Position numbers and translations under genes: made by a program. This document shows, in pieces, positions 34,548-42,494 of a stretch of 64,000 bases of DNA (its first letter is position 1; every line of letters starts with the position of its first letter). Source of the stretch: an uncultured Clostridia bacterium. GTDB lineage: Bacteria; Bacillota; Clostridia; Lachnospirales; Lachnospiraceae. The stretch covers positions 1 to 64,000 of the forward strand of contig CAMWKO010000010.1 of NCBI GenBank assembly GCA_947174885.1, in the 5' to 3' direction. Under the pieces are notes generated by a model. It saw only the letters and a list, made by a program, of their open reading frames with translations, ran no database searches and had not been told where the DNA came from.

Positions 34548-34576
34548 TTGACAGGACTGCATAATAATGATATAAT
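34548..34576 (+). promoter_or_regulatory. Perfect consensus promoter upstream of the chemoreceptor gene
   Basis: TTGACA (34548-34553), 17-base spacer, TATAAT (34571-34576). A second TTGACA at 34603-34608 with a weaker TTATAA (34627-34632, 18-base spacer) follows. Both point toward the hairpin terminator at 34694-34737. Confidence 0.85.
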
Positions 34577-34582
34577 AATTTT

Positions 34583-34737
34583 ATTAAAAATATAGAAAGT
34601 ACTTGACAACCATAATTAAAAATAGCTTATAAGAATACTATATTTATTTGATATATACAAATAATGACATATTGTTATCAGGTGAATCAGACTATGCTTT
34701 TTATCATATTCATGCATATGATGAAAAGCATTTTTTT
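34583..34737 (+). ncRNA. Candidate small RNA or attenuated leader
   Basis: A transcript started at the consensus promoter would run about 155 nt and meet an intrinsic terminator made of ATGCTTTTTATCATAT and ATATGATGAAAAGCAT followed by seven T (34694-34737). This is 84 nt before the chemoreceptor start. No reading frame with a ribosome binding site lies inside. No known riboswitch class (including the c-di-GMP type) was recognised. It could be a free-standing small RNA, or a leader whose readthrough controls the chemoreceptor gene. Confidence 0.45.
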
Positions 34738-34820
34738 ATATTAAAAAATACCTGCTTGTGAGTAAACTTTTTGATTATGTACAATTTTATTAATTGAAAA
34801 GAAAGAGAGGCTGCATTATT

Positions 34821-36386
34821 ATGAATACAGTAGAAAAAACACAGAAAAAGAAATATTTATCAGCACTAGATGAATATATAAATAAGGTGTATATTTTAGT
34901 GCTACTTTTAGTACCCGGTGCATGTCAATGTGCAGGATTACTTTACACCTTTGAAAAGATAATGGGGTGGCTTCCTACCGTTAATTGGATTGCATTGATA
35001 ATATTTGATATAACCTGTCTTTTTTATCTGGCTATAGGTATATTTTTTGTACGTACAGGCTTTACAGAAGGATTGGTTTCGCAAAGAAAATTGAAATTTG
35101 GAAAAATATATCTTGTGGTAATTATGCTTATCCAGTTTAATTTTATCCTTTATATGATACCGGCTACAGATTTCTGGGGATTTGCATTCTTTTTTGTAAT
35201 ACTGACTTCATTCTTTTTGGATTACAGAATGGTTACAATTACCACAATAGAAATTGCAGGTTCATTAATTGTAGCCTGGTTTCTTTATGGTGAAGTTCAT
35301 TTACCTGCAAAAGACGGATTTTTTATTGCCAATATGATGGATAGAGTAGTCTGTGTAGCGTTATCCCTGCCTACCATTATATTGCTGACATATCTGACAA
35401 ACAGGTTTTTAATAAATGCAAAAAAGGATGAGATGGAAAGAAATACAGAGCAGGTAAGAAGTGTTCTTTCTGCTGTTTCATCATTATCGGAGAATTTATA
35501 CACAGCAGGAACCGTGCTTTCACAGATTTCTGAAAGTGAAAGTGCTTCAGCAGAGGAACTGGCAGCTACGAGTGAGCAGTTAGTGGAAAGCAGTAATATA
35601 CTAAGCTCCAAGACAGATGAAAGTATGGCAAACCTTAGTGAGTTGAATAAATGGGAAAGTGTTGTCGCTGAAAATGTTAAAAAGGTTGAGATAACATCAA
35701 AGGATTTGATTGATAAATCAAAAGAAAATGAAAGATTACTAAATGATTTACATACTATTAACGGTGAAGTATCAGAAACAATGCACACAACAATTGATGT
35801 AACCCAAAAGCTGTCAGAAGCAGTACAGGAAATTGGTGTTACCTTAAATCTGATAAGTGAGATATCTTCTTCTACAAATTTATTGGCTTTGAATGCTTCT
35901 ATTGAGGCTGCAAGAGCAGGCGAAGCAGGCAGAGGTTTTGCGGTAGTTGCAACAGAAGTAGATAATCTTGCAAACAGTACACAGAAAACATTAAGGGAAG
36001 TAGAAGTTGTCATTGAAAGGGTACAGAATAATGTTAAAGAAATAACACTACAAGTAGAAGAAAATTCACAGAAACTGAATACACAGAACGAATATTTCGA
36101 CAATGTTTTTAAGGGTATACGGGATATGACAGAGCTTCTTAATGTTTCCGTGAGTGCAGTAAATACTATGGGGGAGGCTCACGGTAAGCAGGCTGAGGTT
36201 ATAAAAAAGACAGTATCTATTAATCAGGATATTGCAGAGAGTATTAAAAATGAAAATGAGCAGTTTAATTCCATTAATGTTATGGCAGAGAGCAATGCTA
36301 ATGATACTGCCCAGGTAGCAGCTCAGGCAAGTGCAATTAATGATATGGTTGATGAAATGAGCAGATTACTTAAATGTGAAGACTAA
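34821..36386 (+). CDS. Methyl-accepting chemotaxis protein with a polytopic membrane sensor
   Basis: 521-residue chemoreceptor. The N-terminal 190 residues hold about six membrane helices with short loops instead of the usual periplasmic-type sensor between two helices, so it probably senses a membrane or intracellular cue. There is no clear HAMP domain; a helical linker leads to the signalling domain (about 215-521). The hairpin tip there is recognised by [20 protein letters not shown] and [14 protein letters not shown]. Coiled-coil heptads flank it. ATG at 34821 is preferred to TTG 34794, with a modest GAGAGG site. It probably signals through a CheA/CheW complex not encoded in this window. 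Confidence 0.9.
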   Translation: MNTVEKTQKKKYLSALDEYINKVYILVLLLVPGACQCAGLLYTFEKIMGWLPTVNWIALIIFDITCLFYLAIGIFFVRTGFTEGLVSQRKLKFGKIYLVVIMLIQFNFILYMIPATDFWGFAFFFVILTSFFLDYRMVTITTIEIAGSLIVAWFLYGEVHLPAKDGFFIANMMDRVVCVALSLPTIILLTYLTNRFLINAKKDEMERNTEQVRSVLSAVSSLSENLYTAGTVLSQISESESASAEELAATSEQLVESSNILSSKTDESMANLSELNKWESVVAENVKKVEITSKDLIDKSKENERLLNDLHTINGEVSETMHTTIDVTQKLSEAVQEIGVTLNLISEISSSTNLLALNASIEAARAGEAGRGFAVVATEVDNLANSTQKTLREVEVVIERVQNNVKEITLQVEENSQKLNTQNEYFDNVFKGIRDMTELLNVSVSAVNTMGEAHGKQAEVIKKTVSINQDIAESIKNENEQFNSINVMAESNANDTAQVAAQASAINDMVDEMSRLLKCED

Positions 36387-36390
36387 AAAA

Positions 36391-36430
36391 CGGAGAGTTA
36401 TCTGATAAGGGTAGCTCTCCACTTTTTATT
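36391..36430 (+). terminator. Terminator of the chemoreceptor gene
   Basis: GGAGAGTTA and TAGCTCTCC form the stem (36392-36420), followed by ACTTTTTATT, only a few bases after the stop codon. Confidence 0.85.
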
Positions 36431-36435
36431 TTGAG

Positions 36436-36464
36436 TTGCATTACATATAACTTTGTTGTAAAAT
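36436..36464 (+). promoter_or_regulatory. Promoter of glnS
   Basis: TTGCAT (36436-36441) and TAAAAT (36459-36464) with 17-base spacing; the leader would be only about 30-35 nt, with no T-box. Confidence 0.6.
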
Positions 36465-36504
36465 ATTGAAAGACTAGATTTTTTAAACTATGAAGGAGGC
36501 TGCA

Positions 36505-38172
36505 ATGGAAGAAAAAGAAGTGGTTTCAAAAAATTTCATTGAACAAATTATTGAAAAAGATTTAGAGGAAGGTGTGTATGATCATATTACAACAAGATTT
36601 CCTCCAGAGCCTAATGGTTACCTTCATATCGGACACGCTAAGTCTATACTTTTAAATTATGGTTTAGCTAAAAAATATAATGGTAAGTTCAATATGCGTT
36701 TTGATGATACAAATCCTACAAAAGAGAAGGTAGAGTTTGTAGAAGCTATAAAAAATGATATTGCATGGCTTGGTGCAGACTGGGAAGACAGATTATTCTT
36801 TGCATCAGACTATTTTGAGGATATGTACGAAGCAGCTGTAAAGCTGATAAAAAAAGGTAAGGCATATGTATGTGACTTATCAGCTGATGAAATAAGAGAA
36901 TATAGAGGAACTCTTACAGAGCCAGGGCGGATAAGTCCTTACAGAAATAGAAGTGTAGAAGAAAATCTAAAGCTATTTGAAGATATGAAAAACGGCATAT
37001 ACGCAGACGGAGAAAAAGTGTTGCGTGCCAAAATAGATATGGCATCACCGAATATCAATATGAGAGATCCTGTTATTTATAGAGTTGCTCATATGACACA
37101 TCACAATACAGGTGATAAATGGTGTGTATATCCGATGTACGATTTTGCACATCCGATAGAAGATGCTATAGAGGGTGTTACTCATTCAATTTGTACATTA
37201 GAGTTTGAAGATCACAGACCGTTATACGATTGGGTAGTAAGAGAACTTGAATATCCTATGCCGCCAAAGCAGATAGAGTTTGCAAAGCTATATCTTACAA
37301 ATGTAGTTACAGGTAAGAGATACATTAAAAAGCTTGTGGAGGACGGCATTGTGGATGGATGGGATGATCCGCGACTTGTGTCTATCAGTGCATTAAGAAG
37401 AAGAGGTTTTACACCTGAATCTATCAGGAATTTTGTAGAGCTTTGCGGAGTATCAAAGGCAAACAGTTCAGTAGATTATGCAATGCTTGAATATTGCATA
37501 AGAGAAGACTTAAAGCTTAAAAAGAGCAGGGTAATGGCTGTGTTAGATCCGGTTAAACTTGTAATTGATAATTATCCCCAGGATATGGTAGAATATCTTG
37601 ATGCCGATAATAATCAGGAAAATCCTGAGCTTGGCAGTAGAAAGCTTCCATTTGGCAGAGAACTTTATATTGAAAGAGAAGATTTTATGGAGGAACCGCC
37701 AAAGAAGTATTTCAGATTATTTCCTGGAAATGAAGTAAGGCTTATGAATGCTTATTTTGTAAAGTGTACTCATTGTGTAAAGGATGAAAACGGAAAAGTT
37801 ATAGAGGTACATTGTACTTATGACCCTGCTACTAAGAGCGGATTAGGATTTACAGAAAGAAAGGTAAAGGGAACCATTCATTGGGTTAGTGCAAAAGAAG
37901 CTATAAAAGCAGAAGTCAGATTATATGAAAATATAATAGATGAAGAAAAGGGCAAGTTAAATGAAGATGGAACACTTAACTTAAATCCAAATTCACTGAC
38001 AGTACTTAAGGAATGCTTTATAGAACCATCTCTTGCAGGCGCAGAAGCTTATGATAGCTTCCAATTTGTAAGAAATGGATATTTCTGTGTAGATTCAAAG
38101 GATTCGCAGAAAGAACATTTAGTATTTAACAGAATTGTTTCGCTAAAGAGTTCTTTTAAGATAGAAAAGTAG
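36505..38172 (+). CDS. glnS: Glutaminyl-tRNA synthetase
   Basis: Charges tRNA-Gln directly. Class I catalytic domain with [15 protein letters not shown] (HIGH motif), NMRFDDTNP, and the GlnRS-typical [17 protein letters not shown] and [20 protein letters not shown]. It is followed by a two-part beta-barrel anticodon domain from about residue 340. Where E. coli GlnRS has the KMSKS-like MSKRKL, this protein has TGKRYIKKL, so the Lys-Arg core survives but the Met-Ser does not. The 555-residue length matches GlnRS (554 in E. coli). GAAGGAGG lies before ATG 36505; an earlier in-frame ATG at 36490 is less well placed. Many low-GC Gram-positives lack GlnRS and use Glu-tRNA amidotransferase instead. 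Confidence 0.94.
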   Translation: MEEKEVVSKNFIEQIIEKDLEEGVYDHITTRFPPEPNGYLHIGHAKSILLNYGLAKKYNGKFNMRFDDTNPTKEKVEFVEAIKNDIAWLGADWEDRLFFASDYFEDMYEAAVKLIKKGKAYVCDLSADEIREYRGTLTEPGRISPYRNRSVEENLKLFEDMKNGIYADGEKVLRAKIDMASPNINMRDPVIYRVAHMTHHNTGDKWCVYPMYDFAHPIEDAIEGVTHSICTLEFEDHRPLYDWVVRELEYPMPPKQIEFAKLYLTNVVTGKRYIKKLVEDGIVDGWDDPRLVSISALRRRGFTPESIRNFVELCGVSKANSSVDYAMLEYCIREDLKLKKSRVMAVLDPVKLVIDNYPQDMVEYLDADNNQENPELGSRKLPFGRELYIEREDFMEEPPKKYFRLFPGNEVRLMNAYFVKCTHCVKDENGKVIEVHCTYDPATKSGLGFTERKVKGTIHWVSAKEAIKAEVRLYENIIDEEKGKLNEDGTLNLNPNSLTVLKECFIEPSLAGAEAYDSFQFVRNGYFCVDSKDSQKEHLVFNRIVSLKSSFKIEK

Positions 38173-38203
38173 AATGGCATATTTATTAAAATGGATAGAA
38201 TAT

Positions 38204-38238
38204 CTGGATTATTTGCATAAAATATATCAATAATCCAG
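38204..38238 (+). other. Intercistronic hairpin between glnS and the DUF2225 gene
   Basis: CTGGATTATT/AATAATCCAG, a 10-bp stem with a 15-nt loop and no T-run. It is a likely processing or stability element. Confidence 0.45.
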
Positions 38239-38256
38239 AAGATATGAGGTGAAAAA

Positions 38257-39114
38257 ATGGCAGATGATAATTTATTCTCCGGACTTGAAAAGCTTGGACT
38301 TGGTAAGTTTTCAGACATGAATTTATATGAAGAAGAAAATGAAAAGGAAAAAAATACTGCAGATGCAGTAAAAAAATCACAGGAGGAGAAAAAGACAAAG
38401 GAAGAGGATGTTTTATATGACAAAAGCCATTCCTGCCCTGTATGTGATAATGAGTTTAAAGTAAAGGTAGTAAAAACCGGAAAAGTCAGAATGGCAGGTT
38501 CTGATATTGATCTGCGACCAAAATACGAAGATGTAGACCCGTTAAAGTATGATGCAATTGTATGTCCTAAATGTGGATATGCGGCACTTGCAAGATTTTT
38601 TTCACATATTTCAGAACAGCAAATTAAGCTTATAAGAGCTAATATAACCCCGTCTTTTAAAGGGATAGATGATAAATCCAGCACATATAGTTATGATAAT
38701 GCCATCACAAGACATGAACTTGCATTGGCAAATTCCGTTGTAAAAAAGGGAAGAGCAAGTGAAAAAGCATATACATGTCTTAAAATTGCATGGCTGAAGC
38801 GTGGCAAGGCAGAAAGCTTAGGCGTAGACGTAAAGGATAGGGATAAGGTCATAGCCGCTATAAAAGCGGAGGAAAAGGCATATCTGGCTAAAGCATATGA
38901 AGGTTTTATGGTAGCAATGAGTAAAGAGTCATTTCCGATATGTGGCATGGATGAATGGACATTTGTTTACTTAGTTGCTGAGCTTGCATATGAACGTGAG
39001 GATTATGCTAGTGCTATGAAGCTTTTATCAGATTTGGTCAGTTCAAGGGTAGCAACACCAAAGTTAAAGGAAAAGGCGAGAGATCTTAGAATGCTTATGC
39101 AAAATAAGGTTTAA
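38257..39114 (+). CDS. DUF2225 family protein with two Cys pairs
   Basis: 285-residue cytoplasmic protein. After a charged, probably disordered N-terminus (about 1-65, rich in Lys and Glu), the DUF2225 core shows CPVCDNEF and CPKCGYAA. These two CxxC pairs about 55 residues apart are likely to bind one zinc. The C-terminal half is helical (AYTCLKIAWLKRGKAES onward) and resembles TPR-like packing. Its function is unknown. It has a GAGGTGA site and is followed after 4 nt by a MocR regulator gene, so it is co-transcribed with it. Confidence 0.8.
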   Translation: MADDNLFSGLEKLGLGKFSDMNLYEEENEKEKNTADAVKKSQEEKKTKEEDVLYDKSHSCPVCDNEFKVKVVKTGKVRMAGSDIDLRPKYEDVDPLKYDAIVCPKCGYAALARFFSHISEQQIKLIRANITPSFKGIDDKSSTYSYDNAITRHELALANSVVKKGRASEKAYTCLKIAWLKRGKAESLGVDVKDRDKVIAAIKAEEKAYLAKAYEGFMVAMSKESFPICGMDEWTFVYLVAELAYEREDYASAMKLLSDLVSSRVATPKLKEKARDLRMLMQNKV

Positions 39115-39118
39115 ATTT

Positions 39119-40525
39119 ATGATTGAATTAACAATAAACTTAGATACAAAATCAGAAACACCCTTATATGAACAGATATATTCACATATAAAAACAGAAA
39201 TAAAGGAGGGAAGGCTTTGCAGGAATATAAAGCTTCCCTCTTCCAGAGGACTGTCTAATAGTCTGTCTGTTAGCAGAAGTACAGTAGATAATGCATATCT
39301 ACAACTTGTTTCGGAAGGATATGTGAATGCTGTGCCATGTAAGGGTTATTTTGTAGCAGATATTGATTTGCTTGTAGATACTTCAAATACAAAGGATGAG
39401 CATAGAACTGATAAAAAGACAGAAGAATTCAAAAAGAATATTATAGATTTTAATATAAGAGGTATAGATTTATCTTCGTTTCCGTTTGGTGCATGGAGAA
39501 GGATTACAAAGAATGTGTTAAGTGCAGATAATAGTGAATTGTTTAAGCTTGGAAATCCTAAAGGTGATATTGCATTTAGGAAAAGTATAAAAAATTATTT
39601 ATATGAATCCAGAGGTGTAGAAACTACAGTAGACCAAATTATAGTGGGAGCTGGGAATGACTATCTGCTTATGCTGCTTGGAAACATACTTGGTAAGGTA
39701 ACGGTGGCTATGGAAAATCCGACTTATTCACAGGCATATAAGATACTAACCTCATTAGGAAATAAGGTATTACCCATAAATGTAGATAACAGCGGAATTA
39801 GTGTTGAAGAATTATATAATTCTCAGGTGGATGTGGCATATGTGACACCTTCACATCAGTTTCCGACAGGTATTGTTATGCCTATAAAAAGACGTTTAGA
39901 GCTGTTAAAATGGGCCGCTTTAGAAAATAAATATATTATAGAGGATGATTATGACAGTGAGTTTCGATATGTCGGAAAACCCATACCATCACTTCATAGT
40001 ATAGATATTGAGGAAAAGATAATATATATTGGTACTTTATCGCGTTCAATAGCACCGGCTATCAGAATGAGCTATATGGTATTACCAAAAAAACTAATGG
40101 AAATATATGATAAGAGCTATAGTCATTTTTCTTCCACGGTATCAAGAATTGACCAGACTATAGTTAAAGAATTTATGGACCAGGGATATTTTGAACGACA
40201 TTTGAATAAGATGCGTTCTGTATATAAAAATAAGCATGATTTACTGATAAATAAGATTAAGGAGATGGAAACCAGAGTAGAGATTTCGGGAGAAAATTCA
40301 GGTGTCCATATTGTTATAAAGGTGGACAACAATATGACTGAAATGGAATTAGTAGAGAGTGCCAAAAAAGAGCATGTAAACGTCTATCGATTATCAAAGT
40401 ATATGCTTGGGGAAATGCCTAATAAAAGATTTGAAAATGCCGTTTTATTAGGCTTTGCAGGACTTAGTGATAAAGAAATAATAAGCGGTATAAGAAATTT
40501 AGATATGGCATGGAAAGGAAGATAA
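39119..40525 (+). CDS. MocR-type regulator (GntR HTH fused to an aminotransferase fold) lacking the PLP lysine
   Basis: 468-residue transcription regulator. Residues 1-75 are a GntR winged helix (LYEQIYSHIKTEIKEGRL, SSRGLSNSLSVSRSTVDNAY). Residues 115-468 are a class I aminotransferase fold: GAGNDYLLMLLG, YVTPSHQFPTGIVMP, EDDYDSEFRY. At the position where MocR proteins carry the PLP-binding Lys (xTFSKSxAP), this protein reads GTLSRSIAPAIR, with Arg309 (codon CGT at 40043-40045). So it cannot form the normal internal aldimine. Such regulators usually control vitamin B6, GABA or amino-acid genes; no such target lies next to it. It starts 4 nt after the DUF2225 gene, with a weak ribosome binding site. 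Confidence 0.85.
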   Translation: MIELTINLDTKSETPLYEQIYSHIKTEIKEGRLCRNIKLPSSRGLSNSLSVSRSTVDNAYLQLVSEGYVNAVPCKGYFVADIDLLVDTSNTKDEHRTDKKTEEFKKNIIDFNIRGIDLSSFPFGAWRRITKNVLSADNSELFKLGNPKGDIAFRKSIKNYLYESRGVETTVDQIIVGAGNDYLLMLLGNILGKVTVAMENPTYSQAYKILTSLGNKVLPINVDNSGISVEELYNSQVDVAYVTPSHQFPTGIVMPIKRRLELLKWAALENKYIIEDDYDSEFRYVGKPIPSLHSIDIEEKIIYIGTLSRSIAPAIRMSYMVLPKKLMEIYDKSYSHFSSTVSRIDQTIVKEFMDQGYFERHLNKMRSVYKNKHDLLINKIKEMETRVEISGENSGVHIVIKVDNNMTEMELVESAKKEHVNVYRLSKYMLGEMPNKRFENAVLLGFAGLSDKEIISGIRNLDMAWKGR

Positions 40526-40526
40526 T

Positions 40527-41243
40527 ATGGCAGAAAAACTATACACAATACCTGTAAATGAAGTTTTTGATAAAAAATGTGAATGTCCTGTATGTGAAAT
40601 ATATCACAGCTTAGAAAAAAGCTCGCTGGAGTTTACTATGGGTCCCAGCTATATGGAAGATGATATCAGAGCAATGACTGACAAAACAGGTTTTTGCAGA
40701 ATGCATAGTGAAAAACTTCTGGGAATGAACAACCGTCTCGGAATGGCACTTATATTAAAAACACATACAGATAAAGTGAATAAGGATATTTCAAAACTTT
40801 CATCAAATATGAAATCTAAGGGATTTTTTAAGAAAGCAGATAATAAAGAATTGCTGGATTATATCAAAGAGTTAAATACCTCATGTTTTGTATGTAACAG
40901 AATAAACGAAGTGTTTGACAGATATATTGCTACTATTTTTCATTTATGGAAAAATGACAGTAGCTTCAAGGAAAAGTATTTAAAATCCGAGGGCTTTTGT
41001 GTGGAGCATTTTGGAATGTTGGTTGAAAGGGCAGAAAGTGAATTATCGGGTAAAACAAAGGAAGAATTTGTGGAGGTCACTGTAAAACTCTATAATGATA
41101 ATATGGAAAGAATAAATGAGGATTTAGCATGGTTTATCAACAAGTTTGATTATAAGTATAAGGATGAGCCTTGGAAAAATTCAAAGGATTCTGTGCCAAG
41201 AGCTTTAACAAAGCTCAATGGAATAATAGTGGAAGAACAGTAG
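40527..41243 (+). CDS. DUF6062-like Cys-rich protein
   Basis: 238-residue soluble protein with duplicated Cys motifs: CPVC (about 18) with FCRMH (about 58), and CFVC (about 121) with FCVEH (about 157). Each half thus has a CxxC ... CxxH set, enough for two metal sites. No enzymatic motif is recognised, and the family call is from memory of the motif layout only. It begins 1 nt after the MocR stop (TAATATG), so the DUF2225, MocR and this gene form one transcription unit. A bidirectional terminator follows. Confidence 0.7.
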   Translation: MAEKLYTIPVNEVFDKKCECPVCEIYHSLEKSSLEFTMGPSYMEDDIRAMTDKTGFCRMHSEKLLGMNNRLGMALILKTHTDKVNKDISKLSSNMKSKGFFKKADNKELLDYIKELNTSCFVCNRINEVFDRYIATIFHLWKNDSSFKEKYLKSEGFCVEHFGMLVERAESELSGKTKEEFVEVTVKLYNDNMERINEDLAWFINKFDYKYKDEPWKNSKDSVPRALTKLNGIIVEEQ

Positions 41244-41302
41244 TATGATTATATTTGTAAGATACATAACTGTTATGAAGCAGAAGAAGTAAATCAAAGC
41301 AA

Positions 41303-41350
41303 AAAAGACTGAAAACTATATAATGATATAGGCTTTCAGTCTTTTTTTAC
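41303..41350. terminator. Bidirectional terminator between convergent units
   Basis: AAAAAGACTGAAA and TTTCAGTCTTTTTTT form the stem. T-runs exist on both strands, and the next gene is on the - strand, so it can serve both sides. Confidence 0.88.
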
Positions 41351-41419
41351 TGACTAAATAAAATGTCTAAAATTTGCAGTGTCAGTTATTTTTTAATACA
41401 TTTAATAACATAAGTCTGA

Positions 41420-41722
41420 TTACTTTTTAGACTTTTTAGAGGTTGTTTCTTCTTTAGAATCATCCTCTTTGGTTTCTTCTTTTGTTTCAACAGCAGTATC
41501 TTTTTCTAATGCCTCATCTACAGCTTCGGCTTCGATAGGAATAGCTGTATAGCCTCTGTCTAAGTCATCCTCAAAATCATCATCGAAATCTTCATCATCA
41601 AAATCATCAAAGTCATCATCAATATTCTGTGCTACATATTTTTTGTAAAGAGCAACTGCTCCGGCTGTAGCAGCGGCAGCAAATGCTGTGAATGCAAGAA
41701 ATTTACCGAATTTTTTTGCCAT
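41420..41722 (-). CDS. Small acidic single-pass protein
   Basis: 100 residues, no family recognised. Residues 5-28 are a short hydrophobic, Ala-rich helix (FLAFTAFAAAATAGAVALYKK), either a signal-type anchor or a membrane segment. It is followed by a strongly acidic stretch of Asp/Phe/Glu (DDDFDDFDDEDFDDD, about 36-50), then Glu/Thr/Lys-rich disorder ending in lysines. It resembles small YtxH-like or envelope-associated acidic proteins. AGAGGT precedes the start codon (on the - strand). The gene stands alone, head to head with the thrS leader and convergent with the DUF6062 gene. Confidence 0.65.
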   Translation of the reverse strand: MAKKFGKFLAFTAFAAAATAGAVALYKKYVAQNIDDDFDDFDDEDFDDDFEDDLDRGYTAIPIEAEAVDEALEKDTAVETKEETKEDDSKEETTSKKSKK

Positions 41723-41948
41723 ACTTACCTCTTTCTCATAGTTTCTTCTATGCTTTTTTATATAAGCTATTTTAATACTATTTTGCTCAAAAATAAAGGA
41801 TTATTACAAAAAATAATAAAATATTTATAAATGATTGATAAAATTGATAAGAAATAAAGTTAATTATAAGAGTGGAAATAAATATGTATATTGGATGTCT
41901 GATTTACAATAGACAAAAGTGAATTAATGGTTATAGATATAATATTTC

Positions 41949-41976
41949 TTGACATATTTATTTTAAATGTTATAAT
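41949..41976 (+). promoter_or_regulatory. Promoter of the thrS T-box leader
   Basis: TTGACA (41949-41954) and TATAAT (41971-41976), both perfect, with a 16-base spacer. It gives a start near 41983. Confidence 0.88.
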
Positions 41977-41982
41977 CGGCAT

Positions 41983-42235
41983 AGTAAATATAATATAAAT
42001 AACACGATGACGAGACGAGTAAGTTTTATAAAGGATTACAGAGAGGAATAAACCGGTGTGATTATTCTATCCCGTTAAAACCGAAGACTACCTCTGAGTG
42101 ACTCTAATCCGGTCCGTTGATTACGTTATAATCAAAATGAGTGTTAGTTTAAAAATAATTTTAAACTGATAAAATGGGTGGAACCACGGTTAATATCGTC
42201 CCTACATACAGACTTTTGTATGTAGGGATTTTTAT
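41983..42235 (+). ncRNA. T-box leader, tRNA-Thr responsive
   Basis: The T-box sequence TGGGTGGAACCACGG is at 42175-42189. The leader starts with a GATGACGAGACGAGTAAG segment; the AGAGAGGAA of stem I follows. In the candidate specifier loop the bases GAAGACTACCTCTGAG (42083-42098) offer ACT or ACC; both code for Thr, so the amino-acid call holds either way. A terminator CCCTACATACA/TGTATGTAGGG (42200-42227) with a U-run closes it. Downstream is thrS, as expected. Confidence 0.9.
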
Positions 42236-42394
42236 ATAATTTAGAAGTTTTCCAAAGACCCTATTATATAAAAGCGAATTTCTATATATAAAGTCTGGAT
42301 TATAAACTTATTCCCGCAAACAAATATACTAAGTAGAAATACTTACACAGATATTGGAGAACACTGCGGAATATTTGACTTAAAACAGTAGTTT

Positions 42395-42422
42395 TTGACA
42401 AACATAATATTATGCTTATGTA
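42395..42422 (+). promoter_or_regulatory. Possible internal promoter downstream of the thrS T-box
   Basis: TTGACA (42395-42400), 16-base spacer, TATGTA (42417-42422). It lies between the T-box terminator and thrS. If active it would make a T-box-independent basal transcript. Confidence 0.4.
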
Positions 42423-42465
42423 AGCTTTTTAAATCTAAAAATAAAAATACGAAAACTCAAGAATA
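42411..42465 (+). repeat. Arm copy of the palindromic dispersed element, in the thrS leader
   Basis: Contains ATGCTTATGTAAGCTTTTT, then CTAAAAATAAAAATACGAAAACTCAAG. It matches the right-hand half of the element at 46548-46725 and the piece at 1-70. It ends about 30 nt before the thrS start. Confidence 0.65.
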
Positions 42466-42494
42466 TTATGTTATGTCAGAGGAAAGGAAAGAAA

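Noticed and set aside
34583-34737. c-di-GMP riboswitch before the chemoreceptor gene
   Set aside because: The conserved GEMM core sequences are absent.
35297-36103. 268-codon - strand reading frame inside the chemoreceptor gene
   Set aside because: Antisense of a typical MCP signalling domain whose low-complexity composition leaves the frame open.
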